DNA of 38,465 bases from JAENVT01 sp031412355 (GCA_031412355.1 JANOCR010000188.1:1-38465); one strand, 5' to 3'; shown: positions 14,464 through 22,658, counted from the first letter of the stretch. Program-made: numbers and translations. Notes: generated from the sequence alone by a model not told the origin.

Positions 14464-15434
14464 CCGATCTCGACGACCTCATCCACCGCGCCGATCTCGA
14501 CGGTCTGGTGCGGCTGATCGACGACCTGTGCGCCGGGGCCGAGTGGCAGACCCTGCTCGAGCTGCGCAACCGAAGCCGCGCCGCGGTCGCCACCGGCCGG
14601 CAGTTGTGGCCGGCTGCAACACTTGCCGAGTATCGACTGGCGCTGTGGGCGTCCGCCGAATGGGCCACGACAGTGCTCGACGAGGACAGCGGCAGGTTCA
14701 CGATCGGACCGTTGACGGAGGTGGTGGCGCAAGAACACCGCTTCGAAGACCTGCGCGCGGCGTTGCCCGATGGCCCCAGGCTGGGGTTCATCGCCCACGA
14801 ATGTGCTCTGCGCGGCCAGCAGATCCCCGCGGATCTCGCCAACCCGTTGGAGATCCCATTCGAGCTGCAGCCGTGGGAGCCGCAGTACTGCCTAGCCGAG
14901 TACAACGACGAGGGGATCGCCGCGCCGGCACCGCCCTTGCCCGCTGGCTCCGAGTTCGTGACGATGCCGAGTGAGGACGACGACGTCGTCGAGGACCCGG
15001 CGGTGACCCTGGCTGTCCGCCAACTGGTCGAGCCGTGGACCGCATCGTCGAACGGCCACGCCGAGATCGTTGCGGTCGAGGGCACCGCAGCGGCGGCGGT
15101 GGCGGCGCTCGGCGTCACATCGGGGCGGCTGGCACGGATCGCTCCGTCGCAGGCATTGGCCTGGCTGGCTTGGGCCGGCGCTAGCGGAGGTGCGCACGGG
15201 CGACGCCGCGGCGCGGCGATCGGTCGTTTCGGTGCGTGGTGGACCATCGCTGCGTTGGCCGACCTCGGCGAGCACTGGCCGGTCGATCCCGGCGAGATCG
15301 GCGAAGCACTGGCGGCGCTGGAGTGGTCGTGGTGGGACGCCGGCGAACCCCACCTCGGCTGGGAGTTGCAACTGGCAGTCGCCGATCCCGCCGAGGGCTA
15401 CGCATGGGCGATCAGCGCCCACGACGCCACCTGA
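14448..15434 (+). CDS. conserved hypothetical protein, distal to the SCO1664 cassette
   Basis: 328 residues, no family recognised. ATG 14448 overlaps the SCO1664-like gene by 16 bases, so it is the fourth coupled gene of the operon. The N-terminal half is helical (LTDLDDLIHRADLDGLVRLIDD, LLELRNRSRAAVATGRQLWPAA), the middle acidic (MPSEDDDVVEDP), and the C-terminal part Ala/Trp-rich (ALAWLAWAGASGGAHGRRRG, EWSWWDAGEPHLGWELQLAVADP). No signal peptide or clear membrane helix. Tight coupling argues that it works with the phosphatase/SCO1664 pair. Confidence 0.75.
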   Translation: MADRLTDLDDLIHRADLDGLVRLIDDLCAGAEWQTLLELRNRSRAAVATGRQLWPAATLAEYRLALWASAEWATTVLDEDSGRFTIGPLTEVVAQEHRFEDLRAALPDGPRLGFIAHECALRGQQIPADLANPLEIPFELQPWEPQYCLAEYNDEGIAAPAPPLPAGSEFVTMPSEDDDVVEDPAVTLAVRQLVEPWTASSNGHAEIVAVEGTAAAAVAALGVTSGRLARIAPSQALAWLAWAGASGGAHGRRRGAAIGRFGAWWTIAALADLGEHWPVDPGEIGEALAALEWSWWDAGEPHLGWELQLAVADPAEGYAWAISAHDAT

Positions 15435-15446
15435 CGCGGACGTCAG
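15431..15446. terminator. small hairpin at the operon end
   Basis: CTGACG-CGGA-CGTCAG, a perfect 6-bp stem overlapping the stop codon of the 328-residue protein. It has no T tract. Weak terminator candidate. Confidence 0.3.
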
Positions 15447-15805
15447 CACCCCGCGGAGTCGGTGAGTGCCGGCTTGGTGCCAGCGCCCGTCAAGCGCGCA
15501 GGTGGTCTTCAACAAGTCTGCTGAGCGACCAAACGCGCTGTCACACGCTGACCGTCTCAGCGACGGTGGTGTCGCGACCACCTTCGCAAGTTCGGTCGCC
15601 CGAGGGGCCCGGCGGCTCCGATTGGGAGTGGCCAGAAGCACGACGATCGAACAAAGTGCACCCAGCGCCCGCCCGGAATGCTCGGATGGGCTGACGGGGG
15701 GACCGGCTGCCCAACATCGGACATCGGACTTTGGCCCTGCTGCCAAATTGCCGGGCCGCTGCCCACCCGGGGTGTGCGGAAGAACTGCGATGGGAGATGC
15801 AGATA
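15447..15805. other. gene-free interval
   Basis: About 360 bases between the end of the cassette operon and the convergent etfA stop. Open frames here (15466-15915 plus, 15557-15766 minus) have no plausible protein content. Visible structure: ACCGTC/GACGGT and GGTGGT/ACCACC inverted repeats around 15560-15590, a doubled ACATCGG near 15712-15727, and CCGGG/CCCGG arms near 15751-15775. I found no tRNA cloverleaf. It may hold terminators or a remnant of a lost gene. Confidence 0.4.
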
Positions 15806-16762
15806 TCAGACGCGGGTCTGCAGGGCTTCGATCAGTTTGGGCAGCACCTTGTGCACGTCGCCGACGATACCGAGGTCGGCGATCCCGAAGATCGGCGCCT
15901 CTTTGTCCTTGTTGATCGCGATGATGTTCTTGGCGCCCTTCATCCCGACCATGTGTTGCGTTGCACCGGAGATGCCGCAGGCCAGGTACACGCCCGGCTT
16001 GACGACCTTGCCGGTCTGGCCGACCTGGTAGCTGTACGGCACCCAGCCGGCATCGACGATGGCACGCGATGCGCCAGCGGCACCTTTCAACAACTTGGCC
16101 AACTGCTCGATCATCTCGTACTTCGAGGCCTCGCCGAGCCCGCGACCGCCCGACACGACGATGTTGGCCTCGTCGAGTTTGGGGCCGGTCGACTCCTCGA
16201 CATGCACTGCGACCACAGCTGCGGCACCAACAGCGCCGAGCTCGGGCACCGGTGCGGCCACGATTTCGGCGGCGCCACCGCCCGCCGCTTCCGCCGCAAA
16301 GCTCTTCGGTCGGAATGCGGCGAGGTGCGGGCCCGCGCTGGTGAACGTCGTAGTGACCAGCACATTGCCGCCGAACACCGGTGTGGTGACGGCGACCGAA
16401 TCACCGTCTGTGGAGATGTCGATGTTGTTGGTCAGCACCGTGCGGTCGAGCTGGACCGACAGGCGCGCCATGACGTCGCGTCCCTCGTAGGTCTGCGGAA
16501 ACATGATCAGGTCGGGAGCATCACCGCCGTCGATAACGGCCTTCATGGCTGCTGAGACGGCGACGCCGGGGAGCTTCCCACCCAGGTCTCCGGTCGCGTA
16601 CGCCTTGGCGGCTCCGAACTCACCCAGCGACGCTGCGATCGCCGACGCGTCGCCGCCCACGAATGCGGTGACGGAGCCCAGCGACCTGGCCTTGGTCAAC
16701 AGTTCGAGTGTGGCCGTGGTAGCCGTTCCATTTGCTTCCTGTGCGAATACCCAGATGTTCAT
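15806..16762 (-). CDS. etfA: electron transfer flavoprotein alpha subunit
   Basis: 318 residues. With EtfB it forms the FAD/AMP-containing ETF that takes electrons from acyl-CoA and other flavin dehydrogenases and passes them to ETF-quinone oxidoreductase. The N-terminal domain starts MNIWVFAQEANG; the C-terminal FAD domain carries VVSGGRGLG and the signature YSYQVGQTGKVVKPGVYLACGISGATQH. Start ATG 16762 has a GGAG ribosome binding site that overlaps the etfB stop (TGAGGAG), so the two are co-translated. Full length, no abnormality seen. Confidence 0.96.
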   Translation of the reverse strand: MNIWVFAQEANGTATTATLELLTKARSLGSVTAFVGGDASAIAASLGEFGAAKAYATGDLGGKLPGVAVSAAMKAVIDGGDAPDLIMFPQTYEGRDVMARLSVQLDRTVLTNNIDISTDGDSVAVTTPVFGGNVLVTTTFTSAGPHLAAFRPKSFAAEAAGGGAAEIVAAPVPELGAVGAAAVVAVHVEESTGPKLDEANIVVSGGRGLGEASKYEMIEQLAKLLKGAAGASRAIVDAGWVPYSYQVGQTGKVVKPGVYLACGISGATQHMVGMKGAKNIIAINKDKEAPIFGIADLGIVGDVHKVLPKLIEALQTRV

Positions 16763-16770
16763 GGTGCTCC

Positions 16771-17547
16771 TCAGATGACCTTCAGGTTCTCGAGGAACGC
16801 CACGATCTTGGCGTATCCCTCCCCGTCGTCCTCGACGATCTCGCCGGCCTTGCGGGCTTCGGCCTGGGTGACGTTGGAGATCGTCTGGCCGGCGGCATCC
16901 CACCCCACGGGTGTGACGCCCAGGTCTGCCGCTGTCACGGTCTCGACCGGCTTCGACTTCGCAGCCATGATGCCCTTGAAGCTCGGGTAGCGCGGCTCCA
17001 CGACGCCGGCGGTCACGCTGATGACGGCCGGCAAGGGGCAGGTCACCTCGTCGTAGCCGTCTTCGGTCTGCCTGTTGACCTTCAACGATCCACCCTCGAC
17101 CACGACGTGCTTTGCGAACGTGACCGACGGCAGGCCGAGCACCTCGGCCATCTGCTCGGGCACGGTGCCGGTATAGCCATCGCTCGACTCCGTACCGGCA
17201 ATGATCAGGTCAGCGCCTCCGAGGCGGCCGACCGCGGCGGCCAATACCTTGGCCGTCGTCAACGCGTCGGTGCCCAGCAGGCTGGGGTCGCTGACCAGGA
17301 TTCCCTTTGCAGCGCCCATGGCCAACGCTGTCCGCAGGCCACTGACCTCGTTGTTGGGAGCCATCGAGACCAGGCTGACCTCGCCCTCGCCAGCAGCGGC
17401 GACCAGTTGCAGCGCCATCTCGACGCCATAGCTGTCGGACTCGTCGAGAATCAGCTTGCCTTCGCGTTTCAGGGTGTTGGTCGAACTGTTGAGCTCGCCC
17501 GGCATCGCCGGGTCGGGGATCTGCTTCACGCAGACGATCACGTTCAT
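16771..17547 (-). CDS. etfB: electron transfer flavoprotein beta subunit
   Basis: 258 residues, the AMP-binding partner of EtfA. Family features are MNVIVCVKQIPDP at the start, the nucleotide-binding stretch DLIIAGTESSDGYTGTVPEQMAEVLGLPSVT, and the signature VNRQTEDGYDEVTCPLPAVISV, which lies in the recognition region contacting dehydrogenases. Gene order etfB-etfA is standard. The start lies 67 bases from the divergent lipid kinase gene. Full length for the family. Confidence 0.96.
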   Translation of the reverse strand: MNVIVCVKQIPDPAMPGELNSSTNTLKREGKLILDESDSYGVEMALQLVAAAGEGEVSLVSMAPNNEVSGLRTALAMGAAKGILVSDPSLLGTDALTTAKVLAAAVGRLGGADLIIAGTESSDGYTGTVPEQMAEVLGLPSVTFAKHVVVEGGSLKVNRQTEDGYDEVTCPLPAVISVTAGVVEPRYPSFKGIMAAKSKPVETVTAADLGVTPVGWDAAGQTISNVTQAEARKAGEIVEDDGEGYAKIVAFLENLKVI

Positions 17548-17614
17548 GGGGAACCATTGTTACCGCGTAGCAGGCCCGAAGCCCAACTGCCGGCGGTCCG
17601 GTATCGTCACGGTC

Positions 17615-18559
17615 TTGCGCATCCTGATGGTTGTCAACGCATTCGCCTCGTCGGTGACGGCCCGCAACACGGTGGTCGTGCATCGAGCGTTGGCGCACGG
17701 CAACGAGGTCGAAATCGTCGAGACCAATCGCCGTGGCCATGCCATTCGTTTCGCTCAGGATGCGGCACGGCGAGGTGTCGACGTCGTCATCGGGTTCGGC
17801 GGCGACGGCACCCTGAACGAGGTCGCCACGGGCGTTGCCGGCACCGACACGGCGCTGGCCATCCTTCCCGGCGGTAGCACCAACGTCTTCGCTCGCACGC
17901 TCGGCATGCCCAACGATCCCGTCGCTGCCGTCCATCTGTTGGCCAACGGAATCGCGGCCGGCGACATTCGCCCCATCGGGCTGGGCCACGTCAACGGTCG
18001 ATACTTCTGCTTCCACACCGGCATCGGCTACGACGCGGCAGTCGTGCGCGAGGTCGAGCGTCGCGCCTCGATGAAGCGATGGCTCGGCCATCCGCTGTTC
18101 ATCTACGCGTCGGTGCGAACGTGGATGAGCAGGTACGACCGATCCGAGCCGCACTTCCAGGTTCGAACGTCCGCGGCGGCGACACCGGTCGACGGGTACT
18201 TCACGATCGTGCTCAACACCAACCCGTACACGTATCTCGGGAATCGCCCACTCGATCTCAGTCCGGCCGCCACGTTGGATCGTGGTTTGGTCGCCATCAC
18301 GTTCAAGACCTTGAAGGTCGGTGCCATCCTGCACGCCCTCGGGGGCGCGCTGCGCGGCGGCGGCATGAAGCCTTCCGAGACGGTCGACGTGCAGACCGAT
18401 CTGTCGTGCCTCAGTGTCACCTCGGCGCGCCCGTTCCCGTTTCAACTCGATGGTGACTACCTGGGCGAGACACTGGAACTGCGCTTCGAGCACCGCCCGA
18501 ACGCAGTCAAGCTTGTCTATCCGTCGCCGAGTCCCAGGGTCCTGAGCGGCGGGGTCTGA
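17615..18559 (+). CDS. diacylglycerol kinase-type lipid kinase (YegS/DagK family)
   Basis: 314 residues. The DAGK catalytic domain has the ATP-binding motif IGFGGDGTLNEVATGV (about residues 58-73) followed by AILPGGSTNVFARTL, typical of bacterial lipid kinases; the C-terminal domain ends in the substrate-capping beta sandwich (PFQLDGDYLGETLELRF). It would phosphorylate diacylglycerol or a related lipid using ATP. TTG 17615 is chosen as start because it gives MRILMVVNAFASS, the usual first strand; ATG 17627 would cut it. The 3' end overlaps the convergent phosphodiesterase gene by 43 bases. Confidence 0.88.
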   Translation: MRILMVVNAFASSVTARNTVVVHRALAHGNEVEIVETNRRGHAIRFAQDAARRGVDVVIGFGGDGTLNEVATGVAGTDTALAILPGGSTNVFARTLGMPNDPVAAVHLLANGIAAGDIRPIGLGHVNGRYFCFHTGIGYDAAVVREVERRASMKRWLGHPLFIYASVRTWMSRYDRSEPHFQVRTSAAATPVDGYFTIVLNTNPYTYLGNRPLDLSPAATLDRGLVAITFKTLKVGAILHALGGALRGGGMKPSETVDVQTDLSCLSVTSARPFPFQLDGDYLGETLELRFEHRPNAVKLVYPSPSPRVLSGGV

Positions 18560-19236
18560 GCCGCGGCGATCACGCCGATCGCCACATCGGGGACGTTGGT
18601 GCAGATCCCATCGATCCCCCACTCGATCAATTCCGCCATCCGCCGCGGATCGTCGCACGTCCATGTGTTGACCGCGATCCCGGCGCCGTGACACACATCG
18701 ATGTGCGAGCGATTCAGCGCGCCGACCCACGGGTGCAGCGCTGAGTGGCCGCGACCGACCATCGTGGCGACCACATCATCGGGAACGTGCCCCACCAACC
18801 AGGCTGTGCGGATGGTGGGGACCAGTGCCCTGCAGCGATCGACGGTCTCGAGACGAAACGCCGAGATCAGCCAACGTTCGTCCTGGCCGCGCCGCACCAA
18901 CGCACCCGTCGTGTCGTCGGCGATCGAATCCGTGGGATCGAAGTCGGGTTCGTCAGGATCGTTCTTTATCTCGATGTTGACCCACATCCCATTGCACGCG
19001 TCGAGCGCGGCGTCGAGGTGCGGCACATGCGCGGGCAGGTCGGATGCGCGCATGTCGCCGATTACGCGCCTATCGGCCAGGCGAGCGTCGTGGTGCACGA
19101 CCAGCAAACCGTCGAGCGTGCGCCGCACGTCGAGCTCAACACCGTCGCTGCCGATGGCTGCTGCCAGGCGAAACGCCTCGATCGTGTTCTCGCGGGCGGC
19201 TGCCGAAGCTCCGCGATGGGCGAGTACCTCTACCAT
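18517..19236 (-). CDS. glycerophosphodiester phosphodiesterase
   Basis: 239 residues, a TIM-barrel GDPD. The catalytic motifs are visible: HRG at 7-9 (LAHRGASA), EN at 16-17, GVELDVRRTLDG with the metal-binding E34 and D36, and VVHHD with His48/49; VNIEIKN supplies a further metal ligand. It hydrolyses glycerophosphodiesters to sn-glycerol 3-phosphate and an alcohol. No signal peptide, so cytoplasmic. A GGGGGG stretch precedes ATG 19236. The neighbouring lipid kinase suggests a shared link to lipid turnover. Confidence 0.93.
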   Translation of the reverse strand: MVEVLAHRGASAAARENTIEAFRLAAAIGSDGVELDVRRTLDGLLVVHHDARLADRRVIGDMRASDLPAHVPHLDAALDACNGMWVNIEIKNDPDEPDFDPTDSIADDTTGALVRRGQDERWLISAFRLETVDRCRALVPTIRTAWLVGHVPDDVVATMVGRGHSALHPWVGALNRSHIDVCHGAGIAVNTWTCDDPRRMAELIEWGIDGICTNVPDVAIGVIAAAQTPPLRTLGLGDG

Positions 19237-19285
19237 AGATACCCCCCATCTCTAGGAACTATGCCGCGGAACATGCCGTTACCCC

Positions 19286-19314
19286 TTGTCAACGGGGGAA
19301 TTGTTTCCTAGGTT
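19286..19314 (+). promoter_or_regulatory. predicted whiB1 promoter
   Basis: TTGTCA (19286-19291), a 17-base spacer, then TAGGTT (19309-19314), a housekeeping-sigma-like promoter about 97 bases before the whiB1 start. The -35 box lies inside the small dyad CCGTT-N10-AACGG. This leaves a leader of about 90 bases that could carry further control. Confidence 0.5.
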
Positions 19315-19400
19315 TGACATCACTGTGCACACCGATGTCGAGAACCCGTCCCTCGGTGCCGGGTTTGCACGTGAAAATTCTCACAATTCTCCGCCCCCCA

Positions 19401-19404
19401 GGAG
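19401..19404 (+). promoter_or_regulatory. ribosome binding site of whiB1
   Basis: GGAG six bases before the GTG at 19411. It supports the GTG start. Confidence 0.55.
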
Positions 19405-19410
19405 TCGATC

Positions 19411-19704
19411 GTGACCATTCTTGCGTCCAGCCTGACACTTGCCAATGCCGACTACAGTTGGCGAACCGACGCCATATGCCGCGACACCGACCCGGAGTTG
19501 TTCTTTCCGGTCGGCACCACGGGCTATGCGCTCCTGCAGATCGCCCGCGCCAAAGAGGTGTGCGGGCAATGTCCCGTCAACCGCGACTGCCTCGACTACG
19601 CCCTCGAGACCAATCAGGACTCGGGTATCTGGGGTGGTACGTCGGAGGAAGAGCGACGTGTCCTGCGTCGCCAGTACGTGGCTCGTCAAAAAGCTGCGGG
19701 CTGA
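19411..19704 (+). CDS. whiB1: WhiB1-type [4Fe-4S] transcriptional regulator
   Basis: 97 residues. The four cluster-binding cysteines are Cys23, Cys51, Cys54 and Cys60 (C-x27-C-x2-C-x5-C), followed by the turn GIWGG (72-76) and a basic C-terminus (RRVLRRQYVARQK) for DNA binding. The segment DPELFFPVGTTG matches mycobacterial WhiB1, an essential NO-sensing protein that contacts the housekeeping sigma factor. It is convergent with the pdtaS-type kinase gene, the same neighbourhood as whiB1 and pdtaS in Mycobacterium tuberculosis. The name is by similarity and synteny. Confidence 0.92.
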   Translation: MTILASSLTLANADYSWRTDAICRDTDPELFFPVGTTGYALLQIARAKEVCGQCPVNRDCLDYALETNQDSGIWGGTSEEERRVLRRQYVARQKAAG

Positions 19705-19726
19705 CCTGAGCTAAATCGGCCGAGAA

Positions 19727-19756
19727 TCAGATCGGAACGGTTCAGATCGGAACGGT
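19727..19756. repeat. 15-bp perfect tandem duplication covering the pdtaS stop codon
   Basis: TCAGATCGGAACGGT occurs twice in direct succession (19727-19741 and 19742-19756). On the minus strand the copy inside the gene encodes the last residues T-V-P-I and the stop, and the second copy repeats T-V-P-I-stop directly after it in the same frame. Confidence 0.9.
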
Positions 19757-21220
19757 GAGGTCGACAACGGTGCCCGCCCCCTTCGGCTGATCGCCGAGAC
19801 CGGCGGACGCAAAGTCTTCGGGCATGCCCGCGCGCATCGTGATGCTGCCGGCTAGTTCGGTGGTCACCAAGGTACGAACGATCGACAGGCCGAGACCGGT
19901 GGCCTTGTTCAACTCGAAGTGCGAATCGAGGCCACGACCGTCGTTGATCACCCGAATGTTGAGTTGATCACCGGTGGGGTGCAGTTGCACCACCACATCA
20001 CCTCCGGTGCTGCCCTCAGGGAAGCCGTGGTCGACTGCGTTCTGAAGTAACTCGGTCAGCACCACCGACAACGGCGTGGCGATGGTCGACGGCAGCCTGC
20101 CCCCATCGCCCTGCACTGTGAATCGAACCGGGCGATCTGGGGATTGCAGACCCTCCTCGGCAAGGCGCAGCAACGGACGAACGATCTCGAGGAAGGCAAC
20201 GTCGTCGCCGGGTTCACGCGACAGCGTCTCGTGCACGAGCGCGATAGTGCGGATCCGGCGTACGGACTCGGCCACCGCGGCCTTTGCTTCGGGCGATTCG
20301 AGACGGCGACCTTGCAACCGCAACAGCGACGAGATCGTCTGCAGGTTGTTCTTGACGCGGTGGTGAATCTCGCGGATGGTCGCATCTTTCGACAGCAGCA
20401 ACTTGTCGCGCTTGCGCACTTCGGTGACGTCGCGCAGCAACAACACGCCGCCCGTGACTTCGCCTCCGGCGAGGATGGGCATGCAGCGAGTCAGAAGCGT
20501 GACGCTGGGCGTCTGCTCGAACTCTTCGATCACGGGCATGCGATCCTCGTAGGCCAGGCGAACCGGGCTGTCGTTGAAGCCCAGTTCGGCCAGGCGCATG
20601 CCGACAGCGTTGGCGCTGATGCCGACCCGGTGCAGCGCCGACACGGCGTTGGGCGACGCGTAGCGCACGCGAGCCTCGTCGTCGAGCACCATCACGCCGT
20701 CGCCGACGCGGGGCGCGGCGCTGGAGTCGCCAACGAGACCGTGGAAAGGAAACGAACCCTCGGCGATCATCGCCGCAAATCGCTGGAAGATCCCGAGGTA
20801 CGTGCGCTCGAGCTCGCCGGGTTGGCGGCCAGTGCGATTCGACCACTCGCGCGACAGCACGGCGATCGGCTTGGAGTCATGACGGACCGGGATGGCCAAC
20901 ATGCGCGCCGGTTCCGGCAGCGAGTCGACGGCGATCTCGCCTTCGCAGATCTCACCGGTCTCGAACGCCGATGTCAGCAATGGACGCTCGTTGTCGGCAG
21001 GCACCCCGACGTAGTCGGAGAGATAGATCGTCTGGCCCGTGGCCGGCCGCACCTGGGCAACGATCAGCCACTCGGAATCGGTGGACGGTACGTACAGCAA
21101 CAGGTCGGCGAAGCACAGATCGGCGAGCAGGCCCCACTCGCTGACCAGTTGTTTGAGATGGTTGATCTCGTCGCGCGTCAGCGACGTGTGTTGACGGCAG
21201 AGTTCGCCCAACGTGGCCAT
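19742..21220 (-). CDS. pdtaS: PdtaS-type sensor histidine kinase
   Basis: 492 residues, cytosolic (no membrane helix). The N-terminal GAF-like domain (about 1-150) is followed by a PAS domain (about 170-270), a HisKA_2 helix with EIHHRVKNNLQT (phosphoacceptor His286 or His287) and an HATPase domain (TELLQNAVDHGF N-box, GLGLSIVRTL G-box). In mycobacteria PdtaS phosphorylates the RNA-binding antiterminator PdtaR; no pdtaR gene is in the window. The gene faces whiB1 as in Mycobacterium. The last five codons including stop are tandemly duplicated downstream. Confidence 0.9.
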   Translation of the reverse strand: MATLGELCRQHTSLTRDEINHLKQLVSEWGLLADLCFADLLLYVPSTDSEWLIVAQVRPATGQTIYLSDYVGVPADNERPLLTSAFETGEICEGEIAVDSLPEPARMLAIPVRHDSKPIAVLSREWSNRTGRQPGELERTYLGIFQRFAAMIAEGSFPFHGLVGDSSAAPRVGDGVMVLDDEARVRYASPNAVSALHRVGISANAVGMRLAELGFNDSPVRLAYEDRMPVIEEFEQTPSVTLLTRCMPILAGGEVTGGVLLLRDVTEVRKRDKLLLSKDATIREIHHRVKNNLQTISSLLRLQGRRLESPEAKAAVAESVRRIRTIALVHETLSREPGDDVAFLEIVRPLLRLAEEGLQSPDRPVRFTVQGDGGRLPSTIATPLSVVLTELLQNAVDHGFPEGSTGGDVVVQLHPTGDQLNIRVINDGRGLDSHFELNKATGLGLSIVRTLVTTELAGSITMRAGMPEDFASAGLGDQPKGAGTVVDLTVPI

Positions 21221-21246
21221 GCAACCGTTCTAGCACTCAGCGGTCG

Positions 21247-21274
21247 CGTGCCGCGGCGAACGCGCCGCGACACG
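21247..21274. terminator. GC-rich hairpin between the DUF3107 and pdtaS genes
   Basis: CGTG-c-CGCGGCG-AACG-CGCCGCG-a-CACG: an 11-bp stem with one mismatch and a tetraloop, in the 66-base gap between the DUF3107 stop and the pdtaS start. No T run follows on the minus strand. Probably terminates or attenuates DUF3107 transcription. Confidence 0.5.
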
Positions 21275-21286
21275 AGCCGTCAGCCG

Positions 21287-21520
21287 TCAGCCGCCGAAAC
21301 CGATCTTGCGGTCGCCTTCCGGTGTACCGATCTCGACATAGGCGATCTTCGCCGAGCACACACCGACATCGCGGTTGCGCCGGTCGGTCAGCCACAGCAC
21401 GTCGACCGCTCCGGAGAGCGCCGCTTCGACCTTGATCTTCAGTGCCTCTCGATCGAGATCGTCGGCCAGTTCGAGGGTCAGTTCGCGGGGAGCTTGGGTC
21501 ACGCCGATGCGTACGTCCAC
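21287..21520 (-). CDS. DUF3107 family protein
   Basis: 77 residues. The whole protein matches the small actinobacterial DUF3107 family (mycobacterial homologue Rv3208A/TB9.4): MDVRIGVTQAPRELTLELAD, then LWLTDRRNRDVGVCSAKIAYVEIG, ending RKIGFGG. Function unknown. GTG 21520 is chosen because AAAGGA lies five bases upstream and the open frame before it has no family similarity. In mycobacteria the family member lies beside a TetR gene (Rv3208); here the only TetR gene in the window is 16 kb away. Confidence 0.88.
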   Translation of the reverse strand: MDVRIGVTQAPRELTLELADDLDREALKIKVEAALSGAVDVLWLTDRRNRDVGVCSAKIAYVEIGTPEGDRKIGFGG

Positions 21521-21525
21521 GTCGG

Positions 21526-21531
21526 TCCTTT
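21526..21531 (-). promoter_or_regulatory. ribosome binding site of the DUF3107 gene
   Basis: AAAGGA on the minus strand, five bases before GTG 21520. It decides this start over an in-frame open stretch that extends to 21649. Confidence 0.6.
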
Positions 21532-21647
21532 CGATGAGGGTCGCGACCATCGTAGAGACAGAACAGCGGAGATGGCACGCTGGTCGTGTCCTGATTCGTG
21601 GGAACCGTGTCATTGACGCCACGTCGCCGTCCGGCGATGATCGGACC

Positions 21648-22658
21648 ATGACCCGCCGATCCGTCGTGATCGTCTCCTACGACGGCCTGCAGCCGCTCGA
21701 CGCTGTCGGCCCTCACGAGGTGTTCGCCGGGGCGACGGCCGTGCTTGCTTCCCGGAAACGACCAGCCGCCGGTTACGACCTCTCGATCGTTTCGACGCGG
21801 GGCACACCGATCACAACCGAGAGCGGTCTTCAGATCGTCACCGCGCCGCTGCCATCCGGTCGATTGAAGATCGACACTCTGCTGATCCCCGGTGGCGAGG
21901 GCTCGCAGACGGCACGGTTCGACGAGCCGCTTGTCAGTTGGATTCGCAGTGCGGCGCGGAGCAGTCGCCGCATCGCCACCGTCTGCAGTGGAGCATTCAT
22001 CGCCGCAGAAGCCGGGCTGCTCGACGGTCGAACAGTGACCACCCACTGGGCGAGGGCGCAGGACTTGGCCGACGAGTATCCGCGCGTGACCGTTGACGCC
22101 GACCCGATCTATCTCCACGACGGAAGCGTGTGGACCTCGGCAGGGGTGACAGCCGGCATCGATCTTGCACTGGCGATGGTCGAAGACGACCACGGCAACG
22201 ATGTCGCCCAAACCGTGGCGCGGTGGATGGTGATGTTCTTGCATCGACCCGGCGGACAGACACAGTTCGCCGCATCCGTGTGGGTACCGCGCGCGAACCG
22301 ATCGACGGTTCGCGCGGTGCAGGATTTCATCGACACACATCCCGCCGCGGACCATCGTCTCGATCTCCTCGCCGGGCGAGCAGCGATGAGCAGCCGCCAC
22401 TTCAGCCGCGTGTTCACCGAGCAGATCGGCGAGACACCGGCCCGCTATGTCGAGCGGGTACGCGTCGAGGCTGCACGCGCCGAGTTGGAGTCCACCACAT
22501 CGTCGCTCGACCTCATCGCCACCAACTGCGGGCTCGGCACGGCCGAGTCGTTGCGACGCGCGTTCCAACGACGCGTCGGCGTACCACCCGACGCATACCG
22601 CCGCCGATTTCGATCCCACCCCAGTCCCAATGCGCGACCCCTCGTCGCCGTGTCCTAG
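21648..22658 (+). CDS. GlxA-family transcriptional regulator (DJ-1-like plus AraC helix-turn-helix)
   Basis: 336 residues. The N-terminal DJ-1/PfpI-like domain (about 1-190) has LLIPGGEGS and the nucleophile-elbow region IATVCSGAFIAAEAGLLDGRTVTTHW. The C-terminal AraC/XylS DNA-binding domain (about 225-320) has two helix-turn-helix motifs (AAMSSRHFSRVFTEQIGETPARYVERVRVEAAR and DLIATNCGLGTAESLRRAFQRRVGVPP). This is the GlxA architecture; the N-terminal domain probably senses a metabolite rather than acting as an enzyme. ATG 21648 starts the DJ-1 fold directly. A second DJ-1-fold gene follows after 13 bases. Confidence 0.93.
   Translation: MTRRSVVIVSYDGLQPLDAVGPHEVFAGATAVLASRKRPAAGYDLSIVSTRGTPITTESGLQIVTAPLPSGRLKIDTLLIPGGEGSQTARFDEPLVSWIRSAARSSRRIATVCSGAFIAAEAGLLDGRTVTTHWARAQDLADEYPRVTVDADPIYLHDGSVWTSAGVTAGIDLALAMVEDDHGNDVAQTVARWMVMFLHRPGGQTQFAASVWVPRANRSTVRAVQDFIDTHPAADHRLDLLAGRAAMSSRHFSRVFTEQIGETPARYVERVRVEAARAELESTTSSLDLIATNCGLGTAESLRRAFQRRVGVPPDAYRRRFRSHPSPNARPLVAVS

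Noticed and set aside
15447..15805. possible tRNA (a GTTCGATC string on the minus strand)
   Set aside because: No matching T-arm stem, anticodon arm or acceptor stem could be paired around it.
15466..15915. 149-codon open frame in the gene-free interval
   Set aside because: It runs into the etfA 3' end on the other strand, has no ribosome binding site and no recognisable protein content.
20144..21616. 490-codon open frame on the plus strand
   Set aside because: Antisense to the pdtaS and DUF3107 genes, which carry clear kinase and family motifs.
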